Origin: Patiria miniata
Lineage: Eukaryota > Echinodermata > Asteroidea > Valvatida > Asterinidae
Assembly (NCBI RefSeq): GCF_015706575.1
Contig: NW_024037056.1
Span: forward strand, 13,095,176-13,159,175
Reading direction: 5' to 3'
DNA: 64,000 nt
Shown piece by piece: positions 37,401 through 43,031 of the stretch; position 1 is the stretch's first letter; each line of letters begins with the position of its first letter. The position numbers and the translations under genes were made by a program. The notes under the pieces were generated by a model. That model was not told the DNA's origin and searched no databases. It worked only from the letters and a program-made list of their open reading frames with translations.

Positions 37401-37640
37401 CCGGGTCACAGCAGTGGAAGGCGAGGAAAGTACCGCTACGCCAACCTGACTTATCAACTCGAATATGGATTCCTATTCCTAGGTAAGGCCAAGGCTCGTC
37501 AGCACCAGGTTCATCTCAAGGAGGTCTCGGCCCTCAAGCAGGACCCTCGAGCCAAGATCTTCCTCAACATCAACTTGGTTCTGATCCTTCTAGTCGCCTC
37601 GACGCTCTACATAATCTTCAGCATCCCTGGGTTACTGTAG
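13345..37640 (+). CDS. SLC5A3-like: SLC5A solute:sodium symporter, SMIT1-like, copy 1 (complete, 15 exons)
   Basis: Fifteen exons join in frame to 1,980 bases, 659 codons plus TAG, the usual length for SGLT/SMIT proteins (14 membrane helices). Exons: 13345-13443, 19748-19819, 24487-24591, 25801-25860, 26386-26490, 27981-28167, 29185-29393, 30917-31052, 31522-31629, 32431-32596, 33597-33765, 34875-35090, 35764-35878, 36662-36736, 37483-37640. Compared from memory with human SGLT1, substrate-site residues N78, H83, E102, Y290, W291, K321 and Q457 are all kept (N66, H71, E90, Y274, W275, K305, Q446); D454 is Ile443. Features shared with SMIT1 (SLC5A3) include [46 protein letters not shown] and DWFCG. 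Family members import myo-inositol or sugars with Na+ at the plasma membrane. The actual substrate cannot be decided here. A possible further upstream ATG at 13237 is in frame, but copy 2 supports the start at 13345. Confidence 0.93.
13577..14585. mobile_element. Mutator-like foldback element, 1,009 bp, 9-bp flanking repeat
   Basis: Ends TAGCCC and GGGGCTA are flanked by the direct repeat CCGAACATG (13568-13576 and 14586-14594). Inside are inverted segments CTGTCACGCCCCAACTATCG and their complement near 14455-14498, three units of about 144 bp (starting near 13880, 14025 and 14169) and many copies of the palindrome CCCAACTATAGTTGGGAC. A near-perfect hairpin lies at 14507-14567. No gene. It sits in intron 1 just after exon 1. 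Confidence 0.65.
14507..14567. repeat. near-perfect 61-bp hairpin
   Basis: Arms GTGTGGCCGTCGGTATGC and GCATACCGACGGCCACAC meet through GCGCTGAACC-TTA-GGTTCAGCGC-type sequence with only a single mismatch seen. It lies inside the right end of the surrounding foldback element. Confidence 0.75.
14595..15101. mobile_element. TAGCCCC foldback element, right end lost, interrupted
   Basis: Left arm TAGCCCCATAAATGTGGCCA and onward matches the complete elements at 43598-44064 and 43505-44634. The right arm stops near 15101. A smaller MITE is inserted at 14776-14979. Confidence 0.6.
14776..14979. mobile_element. hAT-like MITE, family G (copy 1), inserted in another element
   Basis: 204 bp with GGAAAGATTTCCATA-type inverted ends, flanked by CTCATCAG and CTAATCAG (8 bp, one mismatch). 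The uninterrupted host element elsewhere reads GGCTAATCAGAAAG, confirming the insertion point. Same family as 17372-17573 in the other orientation. Confidence 0.75.
15220..15423. mobile_element. MITE with GGAAAGAATTCCATAC ends
   Basis: Inverted ends near TTGGGAAAGAATTCCATACA and its complement ending GTATGGAATTCTTTTTCC. The interior (AAAAGTACCAAAAGTTGTAA) is shared, inverted, with the middle element at 43561-44224. Confidence 0.6.
15431..16092. mobile_element. foldback element, about 660 bp, with roughly 100-bp arms
   Basis: Left arm TAAAAAGAATACAAATGAGA and onward is the reverse complement of the right arm ending TCTCATTTGTATTCTCTTTA. A second internal hairpin (CCCACTGACATGACTGAGCA and complement) lies near 15880-15955. 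A Harbinger-like MITE begins directly after it. No recognisable coding sequence in spite of a longish open frame. Confidence 0.65.
16093..16423. mobile_element. Harbinger-like MITE, family H1 (copy 2), internally deleted
   Basis: GGCC..GGCC ends with TTA on the left and TGA on the right. It lacks the CpG-rich segment next to one end that copies 1, 3, 4 and 5 have. Confidence 0.7.
16668..16865. repeat. G-rich GGATCC repeat
   Basis: Starts GGGCGGATCCAGAG and contains G-rich blocks and a nine-plus G run. Resembles the GGATCC-homopolymer repeats at 2640-2792 and 38768-39000; boundaries are unclear. Confidence 0.35.
17084..17300. mobile_element. MITE with TTAACCCTAAC ends (copy 2)
   Basis: Starts TTAACCTTAAC and ends GTTAGGGTTAA, with TTAA on both sides. 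The interior matches 7117-7332 over most of its length. Confidence 0.7.
17372..17573. mobile_element. hAT-like MITE, family G (copy 2) with perfect 8-bp duplication
   Basis: Inverted ends GGAAAGATTTCCATA and TATGGAAATCTTTCC are flanked by TACAGTTG at 17364-17371 and 17574-17581. The 8-bp duplication fits hAT-type integration. Confidence 0.85.
18086..18439. mobile_element. Harbinger-like MITE, family H1 (copy 3)
   Basis: GGCCAAAAAAAA..TTTTTGGCC ends flanked by TAA on both sides (18083-18085, 18440-18442). Confidence 0.8.
18440..19393. other. intron 1 of SLC5A copy 1, AT-rich, nothing recognised
   Basis: Very AT-rich sequence with T runs and AATAAA-like strings. No repeat unit, gene or RNA could be supported. 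Confidence 0.35.
19394..19695. mobile_element. Harbinger-like MITE, family H2 (copy 1)
   Basis: Ends GGCAAAAAAAA and GGGCC flanked by TAA (19391-19393, 19696-19698). The interior (ACAGCGCCCTCTATTGCCGC, ACCAAGGAGCAC) differs from H1 but matches 37903-38255 in the other orientation. It lies 50 bp upstream of exon 2. Confidence 0.75.
19748..19819 (+). CDS. SLC5A3-like: SLC5A copy 1 exon 2 (residues 34-57)
   Basis: [20 protein letters not shown] then IWLP; the SNRGTV.GYFLAGR motif is diagnostic of the SGLT/SMIT branch. TTGCAG acceptor, GTAAGT donor, phase 0 both ends. Confidence 0.95.
19941..20591. mobile_element. mariner-like foldback element with TA duplication
   Basis: Inverted ends CAGGGTGTTTCAA and TTGAAACACCCTG are each flanked by TA. 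Long inverted arms (AATCGCTATGCTTTTCAATG against CATTGAAAAGCATAGAGATG) surround a centre containing GGCACGGTGTGC and GCACACCGTGCC. No transposase frame. Confidence 0.75.
20660..21480. other. intron 2 of SLC5A copy 1, mostly unassigned
   Basis: Contains a local tandem duplication: AGTTGCTAACAACATTCGTG occurs at about 21028 and 21064. Otherwise nothing recognised. Confidence 0.4.
21482..22000. mobile_element. TTAA family 1 foldback, diverged copy with lost right end
   Basis: Begins TAAAGGGAATGTACATCA and follows the family through CCAGTCTAGCTGG and TTTATTTTTCGATGTTTGCA, then departs before the terminal inverted segment. More diverged than the other copies. Confidence 0.65.
22352..22444 (+). 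repeat. 93-bp dispersed repeat (copy 1 of 2)
   Basis: GGGTCACCTATATTGACCTC then TGTAATTCACA is repeated at 28578-28670 in the same orientation, and similarity continues to GATATTA. Both are in introns of SLC5A copy 1. Confidence 0.6.
22482..23006. mobile_element. TTAA-flanked foldback MITE, family 1 (copy c)
   Basis: 525 bp from TTAAAGGGAATATACATCAT to TGTATTTTCCCTTTAA, nearly identical to 9587-10108 for most of its length. Its right TTAA is shared with the next element. Confidence 0.8.
23003..23155. mobile_element. short TTAA foldback element, family 3
   Basis: Arms TTAAACAGGCATGCAACT and AGTTGCATGCCTGTTTAA, with TTAA on both sides. The left TTAA is the right TTAA of the neighbouring family 1 element. 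A partial relative of its interior appears at 30-70 in the window (CAACTTTACCTTGAATCAGC). Confidence 0.65.
23793..24164. mobile_element. Harbinger-like MITE, family H1 (copy 4)
   Basis: Full-length 372-bp copy, opposite orientation to copies 1-3, flanked by TTA on both sides (23790-23792, 24165-24167). Confidence 0.85.
24487..24591 (+). CDS. SLC5A3-like: SLC5A copy 1 exon 3 (residues 58-92)
   Basis: [20 protein letters not shown] then [15 protein letters not shown]. Carries the first half of the Na2 site (A64, I67) and sugar-site residues N66, H71 and E90 (SGLT1 N78, H83, E102). Confidence 0.96.
24635..25015. repeat. GGGCCCAATTT / TTAGCAGAA repeat cluster
   Basis: Repeated GCTTA..GTTAGC..AGCAGAAA phrases and two GGGCCCAATTT-type ends facing each other (24864-24875 inverted, 24911-24921 direct) indicate two short elements of one dispersed family. 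A related foldback lies at 33807-34050. Confidence 0.5.
25045..25563. mobile_element. TTAA-flanked foldback MITE, family 1 (copy d)
   Basis: 519 bp, TTAAAGGGAACATCATTTGC to TGTATTTTCCCTTTAA, in intron 3 of SLC5A copy 1, same orientation as 22482-23006. Confidence 0.8.
25801..25860 (+). CDS. SLC5A3-like: SLC5A copy 1 exon 4 (residues 93-112)
   Basis: Twenty codons, [20 protein letters not shown], one membrane helix, with GGGCAG acceptor and GTGAGT donor. SMIT1 has [19 protein letters not shown] here. Confidence 0.93.
25911..26082. mobile_element. 172-bp foldback with TTAA ends, family 4
   Basis: TTAAACACAACCACCATTTT and ACGGTGGTTGTGTTTAA are inverted ends with TTAA. The arms continue through AAGTTCTGTCCACGG and CCGTGGACAGAACTT. 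It fills much of intron 4. Confidence 0.75.
26386..26490 (+). CDS. SLC5A3-like: SLC5A copy 1 exon 5 (residues 113-147)
   Basis: [20 protein letters not shown] then [15 protein letters not shown]; the PEY..KR.GG.RI.VY loop is strongly conserved in SGLT/SMIT proteins. Confidence 0.95.
27077..27290 (+). mobile_element. old SINE body fragment (family B), + orientation
   Basis: CCAATATGTGGATTAGGTTT and TTTTCAGTTCCTGCCTGA are diverged matches to the reverse complement of the family B SINE at 27305-27571. The tRNA-like head is not recognisable. Confidence 0.45.
27305..27955 (-). mobile_element. tRNA-derived SINE (family B), split by another SINE
   Basis: Read on the minus strand it has a B box GGGTTCGAATCCC and the body TTGGGTTTTCAGTCCCTGCC. 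The segments 27305-27575 and 27933-27955 are separated by a second SINE. The unbroken copy at 37163-37452 reads straight through this point. Confidence 0.75.
27576..27932 (+). mobile_element. tRNA-derived SINE (family C) inserted in a family B SINE
   Basis: Head GTGGCCTCGTGGTTAAGGG, B box GGGTTCGAGTCC, body GGGCAAGGCACTTTGTCACT and AAAGCGCTTTGATCTTAG-like 3' end, then an (ATT)n tail. TAAG occurs on both sides (27572-27575 and 27932-27935) as a probable short target duplication. Confidence 0.75.
27981..28167 (+). CDS. SLC5A3-like: SLC5A copy 1 exon 6 (residues 148-209)
   Basis: Starts [20 protein letters not shown] and includes the motif [16 protein letters not shown]. It ends with one base of Ser210 before GTGAGT. 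The 3' half is almost identical to copy 2 (see findings). Confidence 0.95.
28578..28670 (+). repeat. 93-bp dispersed repeat (copy 2 of 2)
   Basis: Matches 22352-22444 from GGGTCACCTATATTGACCTC to GATATTA. Confidence 0.6.
29185..29393 (+). CDS. SLC5A3-like: SLC5A copy 1 exon 7 (residues 210-279)
   Basis: Contains the outer loop with two N-glycosylation sequons (NET at 230, NTS at 236), the motif [10 protein letters not shown] and SIWYWCADQ, where Y274 and W275 correspond to sugar-site Y290 and W291 of SGLT1. Confidence 0.95.
29928..30093. repeat. 166-bp near-perfect hairpin (foldback MITE)
   Basis: Arms starting GGAATAAATGTGTGTT and ending AACACACATTTATTCTC enclose GATGGGCGATAATTACC and its complement, with a loop at CGGCTTCGCC. 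Few mismatches. In intron 7 of SLC5A copy 1. Confidence 0.75.
30165..30890. mobile_element. TTAA family 1 element, diverged, interrupted by a Harbinger-like MITE
   Basis: Segments 30165-30228 (TTTTTGCTGTAATTTTCAGA) and 30601-30890 (GTCAGGGAACCAGACTAG) belong to family 1; the MITE at 30232-30597 lies between them. The right end is not recognisable. Confidence 0.6.
30232..30597. mobile_element. Harbinger-like MITE, family H1 (copy 5)
   Basis: 366 bp with GGCC ends and perfect TTA flanks (30229-30231, 30598-30600), very close to copy 4. Confidence 0.85.
30917..31052 (+). CDS. SLC5A3-like: SLC5A copy 1 exon 8 (residues 280-324)
   Basis: [20 protein letters not shown] then [20 protein letters not shown] and RVLFT. 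K305 matches K321 of SGLT1, and VLPGMISR is a family signature. Donor GTAATT, phase 1. Confidence 0.95.
31095..31287. repeat. minisatellite, unit about 11 bp (AAGTCCATCAC)
   Basis: Irregular tandem units of AAGTCCATCAC and AAGTCCAATCAC in intron 8 of SLC5A copy 1, about 40 bp after exon 8. Confidence 0.85.
31522..31629 (+). CDS. SLC5A3-like: SLC5A copy 1 exon 9 (residues 325-360)
   Basis: [20 protein letters not shown] then [16 protein letters not shown]; the Cys-rich outer loop is typical of SGLT/SMIT proteins. Enters and leaves in phase 1. Intron 9 after it holds a 580-bp minisatellite. Confidence 0.95.
   Translation: MKSRVHPRRLAWPSVAAQLDAPTSLTPNWSLESYQ
31751..32333. repeat. 19-bp self-complementary minisatellite in intron 9, about 30 units
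   Basis: The unit CTTGGCTCCTAGCCAAGAC contains CTTGGCT..AGCCAAG, so each unit can form a hairpin. Variation is mostly C/T and A/T at the loop. A degraded stretch of the same repeat lies in intron 9 of SLC5A copy 2 (51838-51995). Confidence 0.9.
32431..32596 (+). CDS. SLC5A3-like: SLC5A copy 1 exon 10 (residues 361-416)
   Basis: [20 protein letters not shown] then [17 protein letters not shown]. The Na2 site half is S376-D377; SGLT1 has Ser-Ser (392-393), while SMIT1 has Ser-Asp, so the aspartate is a SMIT-like feature. Ends RELMIVG plus two bases of Arg416. Confidence 0.95.
32700..33596. other. intron 10 of SLC5A copy 1, nothing recognised
   Basis: No repeat or gene-like structure could be supported between exon 10 and the acceptor at 33596. 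Confidence 0.35.
33597..33765 (+). CDS. SLC5A3-like: SLC5A copy 1 exon 11 (residues 416-472)
   Basis: [20 protein letters not shown] then [21 protein letters not shown]446 corresponds to SGLT1 Q457; Ile443 replaces D454. MQGGQ and YIQE match SMIT1. Confidence 0.95.
33807..34050. mobile_element. foldback repeat with GGGCCAATTTCATAGA ends
   Basis: Left GGGGGCCAATTTCATAGATC and right GCTCTATGAAATTGGGCCC are inverted, with inner arms TGCTTAAGCA, TAAAATCAGGTTACC and AAAACTCCATG. Related to the GGGCCCAATTT cluster at 24635-25015. Confidence 0.7.
34212..34440. mobile_element. foldback with TTAA ends, family 5
   Basis: TTAAAGTGACCATCC and GATGGTCACTTTAA are inverted and both carry TTAA; the arms continue through CCTGTGATAAAGTA and TACCTTATCACAG. 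In intron 11. Confidence 0.7.
34498..34810 (-). mobile_element. tRNA-derived SINE (family A), minus strand
   Basis: Read on the minus strand: A-box-like GTGATGGCCTAGCGGTTAAG, B box GGGTTCGAGCCCG, then CTTCGTCCTTTGGATGGGAC and CCCCGGTGTTTCTGG as in 5536-5910. A GGTTCTT tandem run marks the 3' side near 34500-34530. It ends 64 bp before exon 12. Confidence 0.8.
34875..35090 (+). CDS. SLC5A3-like: SLC5A copy 1 exon 12 (residues 473-544)
   Basis: [20 protein letters not shown] then [20 protein letters not shown] and [20 protein letters not shown]. The YRAP.C...DNRP loop and HYMY helix start are close to SMIT1. Phase 0 both ends. Confidence 0.94.
35764..35878 (+). CDS. SLC5A3-like: SLC5A copy 1 exon 13 (residues 545-583)
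   Basis: [20 protein letters not shown] then [18 protein letters not shown]. The start matches SMIT1 IRTTTFWS; the rest is a very acidic cytosolic segment. Confidence 0.88.
36142..36200. repeat. 24-residue G run next to GTGGATCC
   Basis: GTGGATCC is followed by 24 G and then ACACGGGGGCCAGGGCCCAC. Same association as at 2640-2792 and 38768-39000. In intron 13. Confidence 0.6.
36662..36736 (+). CDS. SLC5A3-like: SLC5A copy 1 exon 14 (residues 583-608)
   Basis: [20 protein letters not shown] then DDTFAG, with the DWFCG motif seen at the same place in SMIT1. CTGCAG acceptor, GTAAGG donor, phase 1 both ends. Confidence 0.88.
37163..37452 (-). mobile_element. tRNA-derived SINE (family B), minus strand, uninterrupted
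   Basis: Minus-strand head AGGTTGGCGTAGCGGTAC, B box GGGTTCGAATCCCG, same body as 27305-27575, and an (ATT)-type tail at 37169-37186. It ends 30 bp before exon 15. Confidence 0.8.
37483..37640 (+). CDS. SLC5A3-like: SLC5A copy 1 exon 15 (residues 608-659, stop)
   Basis: Encodes [20 protein letters not shown], then [31 protein letters not shown] and TAG at 37638. The hydrophobic final helix with the LN.N start is where the family's last membrane helix belongs. Confidence 0.9.
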
Positions 37641-37878
37641 CAAGACTAGTGAAGGTAATGGACGCTACTTGCAAACATTCAAAAACATGAAACTTTTTGA
37701 AAATATCTCGAAATATCCTACTTAGTCCTAAGTAAATAATAAGATCAAGCAGGCTGTGAAATCGTTGCAGGTGGTGTGCTATCATTTTTGAGCAAAGAGA
37801 AGTTATCGACATTTCCTTGCGACAGTGAGGACCAAACCATCAGGCTTTTAACAGTGACCTGTGCTTTGCGTCGAGAAA

Positions 37879-37884
37879 AATAAA
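37879..37884 (+). promoter_or_regulatory. candidate polyadenylation signal, SLC5A copy 1
   Basis: AATAAA 239 bp after the stop codon, followed at once by a MITE. It is the first canonical AATAAA after the stop. Usage is inferred. Confidence 0.35.
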
Positions 37885-37902
37885 GATGCATTTTCACAGC
37901 TA

Positions 37903-38255
37903 GGCAAAAAAAAAAAAATAGTCGGTGTCTGGTCAGACCAAGGTTTCGGAATTGATGTGACGGATTTTTTTTTTCCCAAGCTTGGATTTTACAGACAAGG
38001 TGGGTACTAATTTGCTTTTTTGTGTCCTCGTTTACATTTGTGTCCTCCATAACTTCCTTGGTGCCCTCCATTATTTGCCTTGGTGCAATTTCCCAATTCC
38101 TTGATGCTCCTTGGTACAAAACTTTGAGGAGGTGCGGGAATAGAGGGCGCTGTTAAAGCTACCGCGGAAAATTGGAAGAAAAAAAAAGATTTGACGCGCA
38201 TGATTGAAATCGACGCGCGCGCTGACCAGAGACCGACTTTTTTTTATTTTTGGCC
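37903..38255. mobile_element. Harbinger-like MITE, family H2 (copy 2)
   Basis: GGCAAAAAAAA at the left, GGCC at the right, flanked by CTA and TTA. The interior is the reverse complement of 19394-19695. Confidence 0.75.
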
Positions 38256-38393
38256 TTAACTCAAATAATCTACCGAACTGAAATTTCAACAGGCTAGTTT
38301 TTTTTAATAATCTGCTTCAGATGTATTGTAATGTTCCTTGAATCGGTAAAAAACCCCAGTGTTTGCAAATCGTGCCTGTTGCCTTTAACAACC

Positions 38394-38411
38394 AATAATA
38401 ATAATAATATT

Positions 38412-38444
<33 letters not shown>
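38394..38444. repeat. (AAT)n microsatellite
   Basis: About 50 bp of AAT/ATT triplets in intergenic DNA, possibly the tail of an old SINE. Confidence 0.85.
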
Positions 38445-38767
38445 CGTTTGTCCTTTTTCCACGAATTTCGGTATGTTTACTCATAAGACCACGAGCAACA
38501 AATATAACCTAATTTGTATAATCAAATTGTGCCTCTAAAGGGGGGGGCTGTGACATTAGGGAGACATGAAAATGTCTCCCTAATGACCGATGTCTCCCAT
38601 CGTGCGAAGAAATTACGATAACGTGTCTCCTTAGTGGCACCTTTACACGTAGAATACATAATTTTGTTTATCGTTTTAAAGACGTGCCTTGTGAAAAAGT
38701 TTAATTAACCTCTTCGAAATATGGCGGACGCAATATGAGGGCGCTGTTTGGATTGTGTTAAGTTGGG

Positions 38768-39000
38768 AAAATATAAAAGGCGCAGATCCAGAGGGTTTTT
38801 TTTTTGGGGGGGGTTCAAACCCTCCCCCCCCCCCCCCCCCCTCCGCTCTGACGAGAAATATATTTATATATAACAAGTGCATTAGTAGCAATGTGTTGCA
38901 TTACCTCAAGAAGCAATAATTGGACATAAAACAATCTGACGGGCTGGGGGAAAAAAAAACCTTCGAATGTTACTGGATCCACCCCTGTGTAAAAAAACCC
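38768..39000. repeat. GATCCAGAGGG / CTGGATCCACCCC repeat with C run
   Basis: Left GCAGATCCAGAGGGTTTTTT and right TTACTGGATCCACCCCTG form inverted ends around a 20-residue C run. One of several GGATCC-homopolymer repeats in the window. Confidence 0.5.
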
Positions 39001-39885
39001 AACAGCGCCCTCTATTGTGTCCATATTATTTCAAAATGGAATGTATATAAGGACGTAGATACCTTGCAGTTTTCCATTTCATTTGTTTTTCAGGGTTTAG
39101 CGGTTTTTATATTTTTGTATCTCAACGGGAAGTTTAATTTTGAACTTGTTCTTTTCTTCTTTTGTACTTATCTTATTTCTTTTCTCAGTCTTATCGCTGC
39201 ATTTCCAAGAAAGGTGTTCAAAATGGTTTTTTTTATGTTGAATCTGTTCTGGTTTCCTATCATCTCAAAGAAGGCCTTCAGAAAAAGGAGAAACCATTTT
39301 ATATATTTACTAAGATTTCTTAGTTTTTAGTTCAGTATTATACTTTTTCATCCCTTCGCAAAGAAGAATTTTTGAAATGAGAAGAGTTAAAGGTGATGAT
39401 ATGTAATATATATATTTGTCAAGGCTTTTGAAGTGAAATGAAATTCCATCAAAAGCTAAACAAATATTTATGAAAATTCTGAGCTACAGATATTTTGTAT
39501 CCCATCTTCAGAGAATTGTTATTACAAGAACTAAAATATATATCTATTTTTTCCCTTTATCTTTTATATATATATTTGCACCTTTTTTGACTTTTAAAGT
39601 TTTTTGAACGGCTTTTTAAGAATTAGGCAACTCCTGCTAGCATCTCAGTAGAAGTTCTTTCAGAAAAATTCACACAGGATCAGAGTTTTTGCCACTTCAG
39701 TCCCTTCTTAGCATTTTGTGGCGTTCAGGGGGGGGGGGGGCAGTAATTTTGGGCAGGGGACATCATTGGCAATTTAATTTAACCCCCTCACAGTAATTTA
39801 TCCCAACGCATGTAGATTGGGACCAGAGTTGGCAGAATTTTACATTTATATAATATTTTATATAATATAATATAATATTTTATAT

Positions 39886-40168
39886 TTAAAGGTAGAGTAC
39901 ATCATTTTGCAGCTATTCAAAAAGTAACTGACAAAATTATGGTTGAAAAACTTACTTGGTTTTAAGATAGTAATGGCACTTAACTCCCTGTGAAACATGA
40001 TTCGGCAACTTTTGAATTGAAATCGAGATCCTGGAATATTGTTTTCTCATACAGCATTCACTGAGCTAAAACTTCATCAGGTTAGTTGTTAAGAACCTTT
40101 CTTTTGATTTTGAGCACTGTTGTTGCTTTAAACGAGAAAAAAATTTGCACAAATGACAAATGATGTAT
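39886..40168. repeat. dispersed repeat, about 350 bp (copy 3 of 3)
   Basis: Matches 8966-9340 (GCAGCTA..CAAAAAGTAA, TTTTGAATTGAAATCGAGAT, AAACTTCATCAGGTTAGTTG). A short TA-rich run (39840-39890) precedes it. Confidence 0.55.
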
Positions 40169-42850
40169 TCAATAACTCACCAGTACCAACATGTAACAAA
40201 TCACATCTGTTTCTTTTTCGAAATGTTTATTTGGTGCTTCATTTTAACAGATTTAAGTTTTTTCAAGCGGTATTTCAAAAAATTTTTTCGTGGGTTCATG
40301 AATGGTGCTATGGATTTCTCACTAAGCCTGTACGGCGGTTTTCTCACGGTGATGAGGGTTTGCAATTGTAAGCGTTTTTTTTTTCATTGTTTCCACCGAC
40401 CATACCAACCCTCCTTCAGAGGCAAAAAAAAATATGAGAACAATAGAAATAAAACACTACTCCGCTCAATTCTACCTCGATACACGCAATTAATCATTAC
40501 ATCATTTTACGTTTATGTAATTAATCTTCTTGTTGTTTAAATAATGCTTTCCTATCATTGCTTTTTAATGTCATTGTTATGTCCTCTTTTTTTTTTTTAG
40601 TTATGTACAACTTTTTTGATGTTCCTAATTGTAATTTGACCGCAATTCAGGGGAAAAAAATGTTGCAACCTGACGCCACTTTTTTCCTCCATATATCATC
40701 TCAATGAAGGTCAGTCATTGCAAAAATGATGAAAAGACATGAATCTGGGACTGGGGAACATTTGCAGTTTTGTTAGGAAATACTTAGAAAATGTTCTTGA
40801 CTCTCCATAGACTTTGTACACAACCGCTGAAGTGGCGTCAGGTTGCAACATTTTTTCCCAATTCAGCTTTTGGCTGTTATGGTCGGATGATAATAAACAG
40901 TTTCAAATTTAAATTCTGTTATAGACCTTATACATTGCTGGTGTCTTTGAGATGTCCTTTGTCATTTTAATTTGTTATCAATGCACCAAAGAATGGACCG
41001 ATCCTGTAAGCACCGCCCCATGGTGTTCTGACCAATCACAGCCGTGATTTTTGTCCGACATGCGTGCACAAAAGTTCGACATGCGTGCACGCGCGTATGA
41101 TGCGCGCGGCAGGAAAATGCAGCGTGGCATTGGAAAGGAGCACGTGTTGATTTGCCCAGTGCGCTGTGGGCGGGGCTTACTGGATCGGTCCATTACGCAC
41201 GCCTATCCAGACAATACAAAACCACTGCCCTCTACTGCTCCGCCTTAATGCATAAGGTCTGGCACACCGGGCGGATCTTTCAGGAAACGCATAGAGACGG
41301 GCAGTCTGTAGATCATGGCGAAGAGCCATGTCTATGATATGTGAGTAGATTCGCTAATTAATTATGCAAGACAACCGCCTCTTGACCTGTAGATTTTGAC
41401 CAATCAGCGGGCGCTTTCTATATCGGGTCTTCGGTCATTCACCCGTTGTCGCGTCATAGACATGGACAGTCAGTTGCCGTGTCACGCGTAGCTACTCTAT
41501 TTTCTCGTCCACACGGCAACGCTAGGCCAGCGAACGATGGCCGTAAAAAGGGGTTCAGAAAATTCGCAATTTCTATGCCAAACCACAACCGATCCACACA
41601 AACAAAGCGGTTTAAGGTATTTAAAGACCTACTACATACATCTGTCAAGGTATTTTTTCCTTAAAAAAAAAGGGATTTCGATGCATTTTGACGATATTAT
41701 TTCACGGACAAATCGCCTTAAAATTACGTGATGAAATTTCCGGGTTTTTTTTTCGACAACGACGAAAGTCTCCCAAATGTTGAGGTAATCCGAAACAATG
41801 AACCTTCATCTACAAAAAATCTCGTGAACGCGATGTCGTTAATATTTTTTCGAATTCAATGTACACCTAATGTTTCTAACAACTTCCATTTTTCACAACA
41901 CGAAAGAAAAATCGTCGCCATTGTAAAAGAACAGAGCAAGGAACCCAGACACGACATGACCTTGTGATCCCATACACCCACTGATTGGTCGAGCTTGAGA
42001 TGGCCTGCTTAATATTCATAAGTCACTCATTGCACGTTCGCGCGTGCTATTTACAATTTTCAGGGCCATACGTTTACACGTGTACACTTGTGATTGCAAA
42101 TCATGAAATCTCGCAAAAGTCTTCATTTTTTCAACCGGCGATTTGGACCAAAAATATAAAAGTCTCCTGCACGTGTTTAACATGAAAATGAAGCGAAGAC
42201 TATCCTCTATCTAATGAATCTTGCCATTTCTTTCGGCCTTTTTAAAGAATGGAATGTACACCTAAAAACTATCGGCCCTCACTTTTGTTGCTATAAAGTA
42301 TGATTTTTGTTTGCCACGTCGTAACAACACTTTATTTCTGTCAAAAGCAGTTATACTCGGTATCAAAATAAAGCACACGATTTCAACTTTTCACTTGCCT
42401 AGCCATCTTGGCCAAACAGTACATGTATCCAGGTACTTTTTGTGTTTTTCTGTAGTCTCAAATACAGTCTCGTAAAATCTCGCGTAGGCTTTTGGGCCAT
42501 GCGTGCGTGACCTCGGGACAAGAAACCGAGGTCAAACAGGGCTTTGTGCGCGGACCGGACACGGCCACTGACTGGATTAAAAAAACCAATAGACACAGCA
42601 AACAAAGGCTGTGACCGTGGCCAAACGTTCTTTATTATGTTACGCCATACACCCCAAGCTTGTCTAGGTTTTATATTTCTATGACCGGCTGTTGTTGTAT
42701 TACAAAACACTGCATCGAATTGACCAATCAAACATTTAGTCCTGATTTGGGAATGAAATGACGTCACCGCATTTAGTAAAGTCGACTCCGATTGGCTAAG
42801 GCGCGGGGTCGCGTACATCTGCATGTTATCACACGTGATACTCGGACTAG
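40169..42850. other. intergenic, partly CpG-rich, no gene supported
   Basis: Unlike most of the window, 41000-42850 is relatively CpG-rich with few recognisable repeats and contains CCAAT strings (about 41032 and 41401). Open frames here are short, lack splice-bounded structure and resemble no protein I know. It may be regulatory DNA for SLC5A copy 2 or an unrecognised noncoding transcript. Confidence 0.35.
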
Positions 42851-42851
42851 G

Positions 42852-42895
42852 AGACAGGGGCGGGGTTTTATATTTGAGACTAAAAATAAAGGCGT
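42852..42895 (+). promoter_or_regulatory. candidate promoter for SLC5A copy 2
   Basis: GGGGCGGGG (a GC box) is followed directly by TTTTATATTTGAG and TAAAAATAAAGG, TATA-like strings. About 450 bp further on, CTACAG|GTAGGT at 43345/43346 could be a donor of a noncoding first exon, to be joined to an acceptor near 44985. All of this is inferred from short motifs. Confidence 0.2.
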
Positions 42896-43030
42896 GCCCC
42901 TGTTATAGGGGGTCCGGCGGCATGCCTCTCCCCGATTCTAAGGCAGTTTGAGAATGAATTTAGTAACTTTTGAGTACAATTTTATTATTTCGGTCCATCG
43001 TATACTAGTACACAATGTTCAGCGGCTGAA

Positions 43031-43031
<1 letters not shown>

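Noticed and set aside
39000-39330. Membrane protein of about 110-136 residues
   Set aside because: T-rich DNA naturally yields Phe/Leu-rich hydrophobic frames. No homologue is recognised and there are no exon signals.
42399-42824. 141-residue frame on the minus strand
   Set aside because: CpG-rich sequence lengthens open frames. No recognisable domain and no matching exon signals.
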